A DNA stretch of 64,000 bases from Loktanella sp. SALINAS62 (GTDB lineage Bacteria; Pseudomonadota; Alphaproteobacteria; Rhodobacterales; Rhodobacteraceae). The position numbers and the translations under genes are program-made. The stretch covers positions 1-64,000 of the forward strand of contig NZ_JAAFZU010000040.1 in assembly GCF_018263905.1 (NCBI RefSeq), given 5' to 3'. Shown here piece by piece: positions 1 to 7,924 of this stretch; position 1 is the stretch's first letter; every line of letters begins with the position of its first letter. The notes under the pieces were generated by a model. The model did not search any database, was not told where the DNA came from, and saw only the letters and a program-made list of their open reading frames with translations.

Positions 1-319
1 CTATCATGTTCGAAGATCGCTTCAATGCGTAACTGTATCTGAAACCCGCATGCGCCAGACCAGATACACAGAGTTCATGACACTCCCTTTTCCATTCTCT
101 ATCGCCAGAACAGTCTGGCGATCTCGGAAGTTCCAAGTGCCTCCTTCAGTCCCATGTCCGAAAACGCGCACCTCGGATTTGTCGGACGGGAACATCCTGT
201 TGCTCTCATCGACACTCTTGAGAAACGTTCGCAGGAAGGCAGCGTTTCCTCTACGCCCTTCGGCAAGGGAACGGCAAAGCGGGCGCTGCCGCCTTCTGGG
301 CGAGGGATGGGATACGGAG

Positions 320-502
320 GGTTCCCACGTAGCCAGTCTGATGGAGACGCCAGAGCCTTACGCACTGACCGCGCAAACGGCCTTCATGATCGCGCAGCGG
401 CTCGGGGCTGAAGAAGTGGCAGCAGGCTACTATACGCCATCAACTGCCTTCGGGCACGATCTGGCTCTCGGATTCGACGGTGTTCACCGGACGGACGATT
501 GA
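320..502 (+). pseudogene. C-terminal relic of a saccharopine-dehydrogenase-like reductase
   Basis: The reading frame ending at 502 contains TPEPYALTAQTAFMIAQRL followed by a TPSTAFG stretch and ends at a DGVHRTDD tail. This pattern resembles the C-terminus of saccharopine-dehydrogenase-family (enoyl reductase-like) proteins as I remember them. Nothing upstream in this frame continues the fold, so only about 55 C-terminal residues survive. An internal ATG at 341 is in frame but is unlikely to be a real start. The family assignment is from memory of the motif pattern and is tentative. Confidence 0.4.
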
Positions 503-852
503 CGCAAGGTCCGGGCCGCAGCGCAAGGCCGTCGTGGGTGGCGGCCCCCGGCTGCCTCACGGCTAAAAACGGCAGGACTTTAATTTGCGGCGGTCCGGCT
601 TCGCGTGCGCAGAATTGCTTCCGCGGACGATTATCGGAACACAAGTTGAGTTTTATGGGTCAATTCTCAATGGAAATGATACCGTTGCCCGGGACACTTC
701 CGAGTGGAAATCGACATTGATGGGCATGAATTGCAATCTTAGCCTTGGAGCCAAGGAAGCCTCTGACGCGTTCCTGAATAAATGTTGTTTTTCTCGCTTA
801 CCGTCGGTTGGATGCAAAGCCGGTCGGTCACCCATGGAAAGGATCGTCGAAC
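503..852. other. No recognisable gene
   Basis: About 350 bases between the relic and the GST-like gene. Short open frames exist on both strands but none has a convincing ribosome site or family resemblance. A likely Shine-Dalgarno (AAAGGA, 839-844) for the next gene lies at its right edge. Confidence 0.5.
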
Positions 853-1530
853 ATGTCGGATTTCACCCTGTATTATTGGCCGGTTCCGTTTCGCGGCGAA
901 TTCGTGCGCGCGCTTCTGGCTCAGGCCCGCGCAACAGTCGACGAGCCCGACATCGACGCGGTCAGTGCAGCGATGCAGCTGGACCCACGCGACCAACCCG
1001 TCCCCCACATGGCGCCACCTATGCTGGTGGACAATACTTCAGGCGAGGCAGTCGCTGAAATGCCCGCGATTTGCCTCTGGCTGGGCGAGCGCTTCGATCT
1101 TCTGCCGCGCGCGCCGCATCCAAAGGCGCTCGCACTGAAGATCGTGAACGACGCCAACGACGTTTTGGATGAAATGACCCTCGACGGCGGCAGATCGATG
1201 TGGACGCCCGAGTCTTGGGCGGACTACCGTCCGCGTCTGCGCCACTGGATGGCGATCTGGGAGGCAACGATGGAGAAAAACGGCTTCTCTGAAAACGAAG
1301 CTGAATTTGCACGTATCGTGACTGCGACCCTCTGGGGCACGATGACAGAGCGGTTGCCCGAATTGCGTTCCATTCTTGACCAGGAGGCGCCGCGCGTTGC
1401 CAAGCTCACCGATGCGACCCGGTCGAATGGGCCACTCGCTGTGCAAGCCGAGGAGAGCCGCAGACGCTTTGGGGACACCTGGTGCGGCGGTGATATCGAA
1501 AAGTCGCTGCGCAGGGCCGTCCGAACGTGA
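853..1530 (+). CDS. Glutathione S-transferase-like protein
   Basis: A 225-residue protein starting MSDFTLYYWPVPFRGEFVRA, a thioredoxin-fold opening typical of glutathione S-transferases (the strand 'TLYYWP' and the following helix that lines the glutathione site). PPMLVDN and EMPAICLWLGERF occupy the places where GSTs carry the cis-proline strand and the E/S glutathione-binding turn (roughly residues 55-80), followed by an all-helical C-terminal half. The start at 853 is preferred over the in-frame ATG at 808 because AAAGGA sits 8 bases upstream and the fold begins there. Role is presumably cytosolic glutathione conjugation or a related thiol function; the substrate cannot be inferred. It stands alone among relics. 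Confidence 0.8.
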   Translation: MSDFTLYYWPVPFRGEFVRALLAQARATVDEPDIDAVSAAMQLDPRDQPVPHMAPPMLVDNTSGEAVAEMPAICLWLGERFDLLPRAPHPKALALKIVNDANDVLDEMTLDGGRSMWTPESWADYRPRLRHWMAIWEATMEKNGFSENEAEFARIVTATLWGTMTERLPELRSILDQEAPRVAKLTDATRSNGPLAVQAEESRRRFGDTWCGGDIEKSLRRAVRT

Positions 1531-1701
1531 TCAGGCCTTCATCAGATGGGCCGCTGTAGCTTGTTTGACTGGCATCCGGGCAATGAGGGTCTGAAACCAA
1601 GCTACCATCGGCTTGCCATTTGGAGGTTTTACGCCAATACAACTTCCAGCCGGTCCAGAAATTGCCGCGTCTCCGTCTAAAAAAGGCTGAAGCGTTCTTG
1701 T

Positions 1702-2139
1702 TTATGGATCTTCTGTCTCTGTTGCAGCTGCCTTTGGAAGCATGAGAGGGACAGCCGCAAGAATGATCAACACGATCGCTGCTGACAGGACAGCAGTGGA
1801 TTCCAGTCCAAGTCCGGCGATGACACCAATACCGGCCGTCGCCCAGATACTTGCAGCCGTAGTAAGGCCCTCGACTTGGTGTTGCGCGGTGCGCACCATG
1901 ATAGCCCCAGCGCCAAGGAAGCCGATGCCTTGCACTATGCCTTGCAACACGCGGGACATATCCTCGATCGGCATGCCGCTCTGTATTGGACCGATAACGA
2001 AAAGGGCTGCACCCACAGCAACCAGCATGTGGGTCCGCACCCCAGCACTTCTGCCTTTGCGTTCACGTTCGTATCCGAGGATACCTCCAAGTATTGCCGC
2101 CAGCACGAGGCGCAGCGTAATACGAGTGGTGGTCGACAA
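1702..2139 (-). CDS. MgtC/SapB-family membrane protein, N-terminus possibly disrupted
   Basis: 145 residues with the MgtC/SapB hallmark: helix LRLVLAAILGGILGYERE, then RTHMLVAVGAALF, then GIGFLGAGAIMV, and two further hydrophobic helices. MgtC-type proteins are inner-membrane proteins linked to magnesium limitation and envelope stress. The only start available is a TTG at 2139. Upstream the same frame reads naturally (EIWATISEFSDVPD) back to an ATG at 2193, but codon 3 after that ATG is TAA (2185-2187). The original start therefore seems separated from the gene by one nonsense codon. The gene may still be translated from TTG, or may be decaying. Convergent with the GST-like gene. Confidence 0.75.
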   Translation of the reverse strand: MSTTTRITLRLVLAAILGGILGYERERKGRSAGVRTHMLVAVGAALFVIGPIQSGMPIEDMSRVLQGIVQGIGFLGAGAIMVRTAQHQVEGLTTAASIWATAGIGVIAGLGLESTAVLSAAIVLIILAAVPLMLPKAAATETEDP

Positions 2140-2567
2140 ATCTGGAACGTCTGAAAATTCGCTGACTATTGTCGCCCAGATTTCTTATAACATGGTAGCT
2201 TTTCTCGTTCCGATCGCTTGGATTTGATCAGAGCCTGAAATCGCAACCACGTGAATGACAGGTTAACCTGCTCCTAACAAAGGGGAGATAACGCATTGTT
2301 CAAGGCCTAATCGGCATCTCCTTCGTGATAGGTCCAGAATCCGCCAAGCGCCGGTTTACACGTTGGGCGAGCTGAATATGCTCGGACCGCTTGCTGCCCA
2401 AGCTGAGAAAGATCGAAAAGTCGTTGCGCCGAGCTGCCAAAAGCTCGACTATGCTCTTACCTATCATCGTTAAAATCTTGCCACTTGGTTCCCCACATTC
2501 GATACATGTCACCGCCCGCCGCGCCTTGTTCTGATCCAGCGCGGGTTTGGCTGGTCTGCCATGGCTC

Positions 2568-2860
2568 TCAGGGTCGTATGTCCTTCGCCTGAATGATTTC
2601 GACGACCTCGCGCAGGTCGTCGGCGAACTGATCGGCATTGCGCGTGACAGTCTCAGGCAGAGCCAAACCGCCCTTCCCTGCCCGCCTGAGAGCCGCAGCA
2701 CCACTGCGATTGCCGAGCTTCGTGCCGTGCGCCTTTGCCGCTGCCAGCACCTCCTTCGTGCGCCGGGAGATCGCCTCGCGTTTCTGCTGGGCGACCAGCG
2801 CCATTATGCCTTCAGTGAGGTCATTCGCTTCTGGCATGTCCACAGCCCAAATCCATCTCG
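2568..2860 (-). pseudogene. Serine recombinase (resolvase/invertase) fragment
   Basis: The minus-strand frame reads DMPEANDLTEGIMALVAQQ then KREAISRRTKEVLAAAKAHG and TKLGNRSG. This is the distal catalytic-domain helix and E-helix region of serine recombinases, which typically read 'MPEAN.LT..I.A..AE.ERE.IS.RTK.AL.AAKARG..LG'. The N-terminal catalytic serine region and the C-terminal recombinase/zinc-ribbon domains are missing; the frame continues into unrelated residues. It abuts a transposase relic on the other strand, so the locus is a recombination scar. Confidence 0.7.
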
Positions 2861-3084
2861 AGGACGGCGGTGTCATCGCCATCAACGGCAAGGCATCACG
2901 CGGTGCTCGTGACAAAAATGAGAGTGCCCGGACGCGCATGATGGTCTTAGCCTATGCCTCGCAGCTGTGCTTCGCGCTGGCAACAGTGACCGCCGACAGG
3001 GGAACAGAGCCCGACGCGGCCATCGAGGCTCTGGGACTGACTGCGCTCAAGGGCAAGGTGGAGACCGGTGACGCTGCACTGCAA
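2836..3084 (+). pseudogene. ISAs1-like (H-repeat) transposase fragment
   Basis: The frame contains VIAINGKASRGARD, then a helix reading MMVLAYASQL and an ALKGKVETGDA segment. In ISAs1-family (H-repeat-associated) transposases the matching core is 'IAIDGKT.RG..D' followed by 'SAF' and 'LKG.VVT.DA', which carries catalytic acidic residues. Here the IDGK aspartate is replaced by Asn. Both ends of the transposase are missing, so this is an inactive internal fragment. It runs straight into a different relic without a stop. Confidence 0.6.
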
Positions 3085-3240
3085 GCGCTGTGGCAAACCA
3101 TGAACGGCTGCGGCTTTTCCCAAGTGCTGATGCAAGACCTTAAGCGGTTCAATGGTGGGCTGTTCAAAGATTCCGAAGCCTTGCCGCTGGATAACCTGCA
3201 ACTTGGCCTGTCGATTGAGGCGACGGAGCGGATAACAGCC
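3085..3240 (+). pseudogene. DNA methyltransferase / type II restriction enzyme fragment
   Basis: Downstream of the transposase relic and in the same frame is FSQVLMQDLKRFNGGLF, then ALPLDNLQLGLSIEATER. The 'RFNGGLF ... LPL' pattern is characteristic of the segment just before the SAM-binding domain of large class I DNA methylases of restriction or BREX-like systems (MmeI/PglX-like). The catalytic NPPY region is absent. It hints that a restriction-modification or defence locus once lay here. Assignment rests on this one signature. Confidence 0.5.
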
Positions 3241-3316
3241 GTTGGTCCTTACGCACCGGAACACCTCATTATAGCCCGGAGTTCTTCCTACAACGTAACA
3301 TCGCGAGGAAACCGCC

Positions 3317-4192
3317 ATGAGATCACTGATCACCTACACTGCCATCGCAGCTCTGACTGCACTCCCGCTCATCGCTGAGGCACAGGGTAAAGGGAACGGC
3401 AACGGACATGGCAACGGGAATAAACCGCAGTCCGCTCAGCAAAATGGCGGTGGCCACGGAAATGGTAGGGGCAATGGTAATGGGCGAGGCAACGGCCCCA
3501 AGCACGGCGACGCAAACCAACGTGGCGGCAATAACGGCAATGGCAATAACCGTGCGCAAGATAACGAAGGGCAGGCTAACCTTGCCCGCATCGCTGCTGG
3601 CCTAGCTGCGATCAACGGCGTGATCTATCTCACCCCTGATGTGGACTTCGCCACTATCAGCGATGCCGATCTGGCAGGTATCGCAAACTGCCCTCCCGGT
3701 CTGGCGAAGAAGAACCCGCCTTGCGTCCCTCCTGGCCTTGCCAAGCAGGATGTAACGTTTGATGAGTGGACCGGCTATGATGCCGATGCTTTGCGCGGTC
3801 TGTTCGATGACAGATGGACAGAATTCGGCCCAGACGAGGTTGACCGACAGCCCACCAATCTGACACAAAATGAGATTTCTGAAATCTTTGGTATTCCGGC
3901 AGCACCAGATGGCCAGCGCTATGCGGTAGTCGACGGTCGCCCTGTTGTGTTAAGTGCGGAAGATTACGACAGGCTAATCACCATAAACAGCCTTGCCACA
4001 CGTCCGACCTATGACGGTAGCGTTCCTATAGCTACGGACGCGGTACTGACTCAGGAACAGCTCATCGCCCGCTATGGTTTGCCTGAACTGTCAACGGGTC
4101 AGAACTATTCAGTTCTGGACAACCAACTGATTGCGCTGCCGGACCAGTCTTATGACTTGCTGCAGTTGATCCGCATCTTGGGTGCCGTGTAG
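3317..4192 (+). CDS. Secreted Gly/Asn-rich protein with RcnB-like C-terminal region
   Basis: 291 residues. A signal peptide (about residues 1-22, ending in EAQ) is followed by a low-complexity tract, residues ~23-85, made of repeating GNG/GHGN/GRGN units with many Asn, Gly, His and Lys. The middle has CPPGLAKKNPPCVPPGLAKQ, a paired-cysteine motif I associate with RcnB-like periplasmic proteins. The acidic C-terminal half carries two related units (EISEIFGIP...YAVVDGRPVVLS and EQLIARYGLP...YSVLDNQLIALP), suggesting an internal duplication. It is exported to the periplasm or beyond; function is unknown, metal binding being only a guess from the His/Cys content. It is transcribed alone after a relic cluster. 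Confidence 0.85.
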   Translation: MRSLITYTAIAALTALPLIAEAQGKGNGNGHGNGNKPQSAQQNGGGHGNGRGNGNGRGNGPKHGDANQRGGNNGNGNNRAQDNEGQANLARIAAGLAAINGVIYLTPDVDFATISDADLAGIANCPPGLAKKNPPCVPPGLAKQDVTFDEWTGYDADALRGLFDDRWTEFGPDEVDRQPTNLTQNEISEIFGIPAAPDGQRYAVVDGRPVVLSAEDYDRLITINSLATRPTYDGSVPIATDAVLTQEQLIARYGLPELSTGQNYSVLDNQLIALPDQSYDLLQLIRILGAV

Positions 4193-4605
4193 TGGAAAGG
4201 CATCTGTGATCTAGTGTCAGGGGACGGAGGCCTCGTCTGTTTAGCATTCCGGAGATAATTGTTGACTGCGAAAGTTTGCGCCCCCTAGACAATTGTCCAA
4301 CAGACTTACTGCGCCCGCCGGCAACTATCGCGCGGGCGCTTCTCGTTCCTGCCCACAAATCAGTACGCCATGGCCCCGGCCCCTTGGGTCCTTGCACGGT
4401 TTAGGGCGTATACGGGAGGGCGGAGCGCACAGGAGTGACGCGGCTCAGCAAGAGGGAAAGCCTAAAGGAGTTCTAGCATGGCCCGACTGTCCTCCCTGCC
4501 GCAAAGGCTGTCGGGTTCGACCCTTTTCAATTCCTGTGCCATCATTGATGCCATCGGGAGGGGGCATCCAAGCCATCAACGAAGCGAGGACAATCTGTCC
4601 TGCGA
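4193..4605. other. Intergenic region with one copy of the GATGCC repeat
   Basis: No convincing gene in about 410 bases. At 4547-4580 it holds a copy (GATGCCATCGGGAGGGGGCA...) of a short repeat also found at 37083 and 42175, probably an IS110-type end or scar. A phrase containing GTTTAG and CCGCCGG blocks shows no clear terminator. Confidence 0.5.
4547..4580 (+). repeat. GATGCC/GGCATC dispersed repeat, copy A
   Basis: Begins GATGCCATCGGGAGGGGGCA and continues TCCAAGCCATCAAC. It matches copies at 37083-37115 and 42175-42210. The core can fold as a short hairpin (GATGCC with GGCATC). Copy B lies just upstream of an IS110-like transposase start. Confidence 0.6.
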
Positions 4606-5025
4606 CTAGGAGCGGTTCGACAAGCCTACTCGGCCGTCCGCTCGGAGGCGAAGTACGCCGCGCAGAATCGCGTCAGTGAAGGCTGGGCTGAACGATCCGC
4701 GGGCCGAGCGATCTTCTAGGGTGTAGGACGTCTCAAGGACATCAACGTTCATCTCGTCGAGGATCACCCAAAGCGGCAAATGGGTATCCAGTTTTGCTCG
4801 ACGCGCCTCGGTTTCTGGTATCTGCAGGGCGACCCGACCTGACTCAGGCGCTTTACTGGTGATCGGCGCAATAAACATGACATGGTGCCCGGCCGCGTTC
4901 GTGACAACGATCACGACACAACTCGGCCGCTTCTTTCGGCCTTCCGTCTCACCGCGATCCGCCTGCCATTTCCAGAGGTAGTGAAAGTCGAAGACCTGAC
5001 CCGCAGCCGGAAAGTCAGCGGCCAC
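4606..5025 (-). CDS. PemK/MazF-like growth-inhibiting toxin
   Basis: 139 residues, beginning at a GTG that overlaps the end of the antitoxin gene by 11 bases. GGAGG lies 8 bases before this GTG, which decides the start. The protein has FDFHYLWKWQADRGETEGRK, then RPSCVVIVV, a membrane-like strand MFIAPITS and SFSPAFTDAIL. This layout (Y/F-W..E...GE.EGRK.RP.C) fits a PemK/MazF-type toxin subgroup common in Rhodobacterales. Members of the wider family are mRNA interferases, but catalysis was not shown for this subgroup to my knowledge. It is co-transcribed with the upstream Phd-like antitoxin and presumably neutralised by it. Confidence 0.75.
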   Translation of the reverse strand: MAADFPAAGQVFDFHYLWKWQADRGETEGRKKRPSCVVIVVTNAAGHHVMFIAPITSKAPESGRVALQIPETEARRAKLDTHLPLWVILDEMNVDVLETSYTLEDRSARGSFSPAFTDAILRGVLRLRADGRVGLSNRS

Positions 5026-5257
5026 GGAAATAGTCCTCCAAGCCCTTGTCCAGGAGCTTGCCCAGGTCTTCCGGCATATCGGCAACATCCACCGCGACCT
5101 GCGATCCACGTCCCGATGTAAGAGCCTCGAACCGTTCCATCGACATGACCACGAAGCGCGGCTTGCGATGTTTCGTGATTGCGACAGGGGCAACCGTCGC
5201 GGCCTCGAAAAGATCACCTGTGTTGCGGGTCAGGTCGCCCGCCTTGAACTGTTTCAT
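5015..5257 (-). CDS. Phd/YefM-type antitoxin
   Basis: 80 residues: MKQFKAGDLTRNTGDLFEAA, followed by VAITKHRKPRFVVMSMERFE. This is the classic Phd/YefM fold: 'K..dl.rn.gd.l..a...Pv.iTkhgkp..Vvms...y..l'. The N-terminal half would bind operator DNA as a dimer and the acidic C-terminal tail (DMPEDLGKLLDKGLEDYF) would wrap the toxin. It is the first gene of a two-gene toxin-antitoxin operon. A palindrome 5289-5315, just upstream, is a likely autoregulatory operator. Confidence 0.85.
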   Translation of the reverse strand: MKQFKAGDLTRNTGDLFEAATVAPVAITKHRKPRFVVMSMERFEALTSGRGSQVAVDVADMPEDLGKLLDKGLEDYFRGR

Positions 5258-5288
5258 CTTTGCGCTCCACTAAGTTTCTGAATTAGTA

Positions 5289-5315
5289 AGAATATACGTA
5301 ATTCATTAATATTCT
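5289..5315. promoter_or_regulatory. Palindromic operator upstream of the toxin-antitoxin pair
   Basis: AGAATAT (5289-5295) and ATATTCT (5309-5315) form perfect inverted arms separated by 13 bases, about 30 bases before the antitoxin ATG. The AT-rich sequence also offers a possible minus-strand -10 (TATATT). Antitoxins of this family commonly repress their own promoter through such repeats. Confidence 0.5.
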
Positions 5316-5350
5316 GCAAGGGTGACTTCGCTGATTGGTATATAGCCCGC

Positions 5351-5572
5351 CTACTGCTCGCGCCCCGTCAGAAACTCCACCAGCGCCGGGCTGGCCGCAC
5401 CCCTCGCGGACTTGAGCAGCTCCGAGCCCGCAAGCGAGGCTTTCGACAGGCGCACGAGCCCGCCGGTTTCCTCAATGCGGTAGCAGCGGCGTTTTTGCCG
5501 CATATGCCTGTAGAGAGGTGGTTCGGTTTGTCTGAACAGATTCCGGGCATTTCTTAAGTAACGTCTGATCAA
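5351..5572 (-). pseudogene. Unrecognised gene fragment
   Basis: The C-terminal part (RCYRIEETGGLVRLSKASLA, then AASPALVEFLTGREQ) looks protein-like, while the N-terminal part runs into a region shared with an IS5 relic. I do not recognise the family. It may be the surviving 3' end of a gene cut by an insertion sequence. Confidence 0.3.
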
Positions 5573-5692
5573 CGGTGCCGGCTATGTCGAGATTATCGCT
5601 TGAGCGCAGTGTTGCCTGATTTCGATGGCGAAAGCGGCCTACCGCATACTTTCCGTGCGCGGCGTCACATCCGTTTTCGGTCGGACTCGTCT

Positions 5693-5853
5693 TCATGCCA
5701 TCAGCTTTCGTCGCAACAGAAACAGATTCCCGAGCGCGAACAACGTAAAGAGTTGCTCACGGTTTTTGACGAGGCCGCGGTAGCGTGTCTTCACATGGGC
5801 GAACTGGCGTTTGATGACGCGGAAGGGACGTTCGAATCTGGCGCGGTGGATTC
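5693..5853 (-). pseudogene. IS5-family transposase C-terminal fragment
   Basis: Reading the minus strand from about 5853 gives [20 protein letters not shown], then [20 protein letters not shown] and ends LLRRKLMA-stop. This is the standard C-terminus of IS5-type transposases, including the conserved 'KYRGL.KN..Q...LFAL.NL' region after the DDE domain. Only the last ~50 residues survive. No inverted repeat could be identified next to it. Confidence 0.8.
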
Positions 5854-6441
5854 AAAAATGAAGTTCAAATTTTTTGTCGAAACAGAGCATTGCATGAAAT
5901 TTATCAATGGGACGCACATACTCCAACCACAGTCTGGTAGAACGCCACACCATTGCAAAGTGGCGTGAAGTGAAAATTCAGTCGTTGACATTGCGACATC
6001 GCTTGTGCCGCCCGGCCTTGGAACGATGCGGGACGTAGGACCTGGGCGCGTTCCGGTCAATACACTGCCTGCGGCGGCAAAGCTTGAGATGTCTTCTCCG
6101 TGCAGCGTGGGTCAGGGTCGTTCGGCTGGCAGGCTCACGCCCTACGAATATACTTGCAAAATCTGGACATCAGAGCAGGATAGATTCATTAACACGCCGA
6201 TCCACCAGATGCTGGGACTGAACACCTAAAAGAGAACTGCTTTGGCCATGTCTTCGACACGCAGAAGACCGCCGCATTTTCGGCGACGAGCGAGAACGCG
6301 CAGCGCGAGGATTTGCATCCCGCAGACGAAATCCGCGACTCCGGCGCGATGTACACGCGCGGCGTGAAGGTCGCAGACATTCGGGGTCCGTTCGCCGCAA
6401 CCGCAAATCGGTCGGGAACATTTCGATCTGCTGCGGGTGGG
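5854..6441. other. Region without an identifiable gene
   Basis: About 590 bases. Several frames are open on both strands, the longest on the minus strand, but none shows a family signature or clear ribosome site. Base composition changes near 5860 (AT-rich, TTCAAATTTTTTGTCG) mark the edge of the IS5 relic. Confidence 0.4.
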
Positions 6442-6726
6442 TCACTTTGGCGGGCCCCATTTGGCGCTGTCAGTGAGGAACCGTTCGTATCGCTGCGTGG
6501 TGATCTGCATTTCCTGAAACACCCTGACGCGCTCGGCATCGAGGCAGGCAATGTATAGGGACGCATGGCGAAAATACTGGTCGAACTCTCCTTTGAACTC
6601 TTCGCGGAAGTCGTGCGCCAGCTCGGCCGTTGTCGGCGCTGGCGCGATCGGTGGATCACACCATTCAGCGAAAGCGGTTCCGGGGCTGACCACGACCAGC
6701 AAGGCGAGGATGGAAAGCGGTTTCAT
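6442..6726 (-). CDS. Small secreted plasmid-associated protein
   Basis: 94 residues with a clean signal peptide (MKPLSILALLVVVSPGTAFA, cleavage before EWC). The mature part is charged and helical (AELAHDFREEFKGEFDQYFR, then LYIACLDAERVRVFQEMQ) with two cysteines that could form a disulfide. The ATG overlaps the stop of the upstream winged-helix gene by 4 bases, so the two are translationally coupled. I do not recognise a named family; location near a VirB operon suggests an accessory envelope role in transfer. Confidence 0.75.
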   Translation of the reverse strand: MKPLSILALLVVVSPGTAFAEWCDPPIAPAPTTAELAHDFREEFKGEFDQYFRHASLYIACLDAERVRVFQEMQITTQRYERFLTDSAKWGPPK

Positions 6727-7616
6727 CGGTCGATGGTCCCTTCCCTCACCGCCTGACCGTGAACGGCAAGCTGGGCCGCAAAGCGCGGGGCGTTGTAGGT
6801 GGATTGGATCGCGGCCACGCGCTGTTCGTAGGCATCGGGGCCTATGGCACGGCGCAAGTCGCTTTCGTGGAAAGCCCGATTAGCGAAAGGCGCAGGTCGC
6901 GCCATAAGCTGAACCGGATCGGTGCAAGCGGTGGGCGGTGCTGCTGGCACTGGTGCTTTTGGCTTGTGTTGGAACGTGGGCTTGGCCTTGCGGACAAAGG
7001 CCACAAGCCACGACAGGGGCGCTATGGCCCGGTCGTGTCGGACGTTGAGCATATGAAACCCTTTCCACAGAAACTGCGTGTCCATGCCTGCGGCTTCGGT
7101 GCCTTTCTTGGCATCTTCGATGATCGCGGCAAACGGCGTTTGATAGACTGACCCTGCCCAGTCCAATATCTGAATGGATGAAGGCGTATCATTATTACTT
7201 TTTGTTCTTGTATATAGTGAAGGCGGCGGTGGACTGCCGGTCACTCGTTTTTCATAGGAAATATCAGCGTTTTCAGCCGGTGATAGACCCTCGCCACGGA
7301 CAGCATTTACGTCCGCGCCATGGACCTTAGAAAATGTGAAAAGGTGCCGGTCATGGTGGCGGCGCTCTATGGTCAAGCCAAACAAGTGCGCCAGCTCGTC
7401 CAGGGCGGAACGGATGCTACGGTCGCTGATCCCGGTGATGGTCTGCAACTCCTTCATCGTGAAGGCGGCGAACCCGCACGGTGCGCCTCTGAATTTGCCG
7501 TCATAGCTGATGTAGCCTGCCAACGTGTTTGCGATGCGTAGTGCTGCCCCTGTCATGGGGGTGCGCGCAAACAGGCGCATGAAATCCCCGCTGTGGGGGA
7601 TGGTTGATGTGGTCAC
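6723..7616 (-). CDS. Winged-helix plasmid protein, possibly replication- or transfer-related
   Basis: 297 residues from a GTG at 7616 (GAGGA about 8 bases upstream); an ATG-like extension to 7676 lacks such a site. Residues ~45-95 contain a helix-turn-helix block (FTMKELQTITGISDRSIRSA, then LDELAHLFGLTIERR) of the kind found in plasmid replication initiators and DNA-binding helper proteins. The middle is Pro/Ser/Thr-rich (SPPPPSLYTRTKSN) and the C-terminal third is helical. It is coupled by a 4-base overlap to the small secreted protein. It could be a replication initiator relative or a regulator; no origin repeats were seen nearby to favour the former. Confidence 0.7.
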   Translation of the reverse strand: MTTSTIPHSGDFMRLFARTPMTGAALRIANTLAGYISYDGKFRGAPCGFAAFTMKELQTITGISDRSIRSALDELAHLFGLTIERRHHDRHLFTFSKVHGADVNAVRGEGLSPAENADISYEKRVTGSPPPPSLYTRTKSNNDTPSSIQILDWAGSVYQTPFAAIIEDAKKGTEAAGMDTQFLWKGFHMLNVRHDRAIAPLSWLVAFVRKAKPTFQHKPKAPVPAAPPTACTDPVQLMARPAPFANRAFHESDLRRAIGPDAYEQRVAAIQSTYNAPRFAAQLAVHGQAVREGTIDR

Positions 7617-7924
7617 TGGTCTTATCCTCGCTCGGTGAAGCGAAGCGGTGGTTGAGCAAGTTTCTCCTGTTCGCACAGGTGCGTTTTTTGTTGCTCACCG
7701 TGTCGGGAGGGGATAGAACGGGAGCTGATACAGTTTGGTCGATCTAGGGACGCCAATCCCTCGGCTCTAAAATCCCCCCCGCAGGTTTCCGCCTCGCGGG
7801 GGTTTCTGTTTCTGAGTTGTGGTTTTGCGTTTTGGTCGCGATCCTCTTAACTGATGAGCGACGTCATGCTCTGTGTCGATGCTTGCCGCGATTATTGAGT
7901 TTGGCGGGATGCCGCGCACTCGCC
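7617..7924. other. Intergenic region with a strong GC hairpin
   Basis: About 300 bases between two minus-strand genes. The only structure seen is the hairpin at 7775-7805, listed separately. No small gene was recognised. Confidence 0.5.
7775..7805. terminator. GC-rich hairpin, probable terminator
   Basis: CCCCCGC...GCGGGGG arms around AGGTTTCCGCCTC form a strong stem. On the plus strand it is followed by TTTCTGTTT, on the minus strand by ATTTTAG. It lies after the stop of the minus-strand secreted protein gene (ending at 7925), so it most likely ends that transcript. Confidence 0.6.

Noticed and set aside
7735-7770. Possible tRNA-like 3' sequence (GGGACGCCAATCCCTCGGCTCT)
   Set aside because: No cloverleaf with acceptor, anticodon and T arms could be built on either strand.
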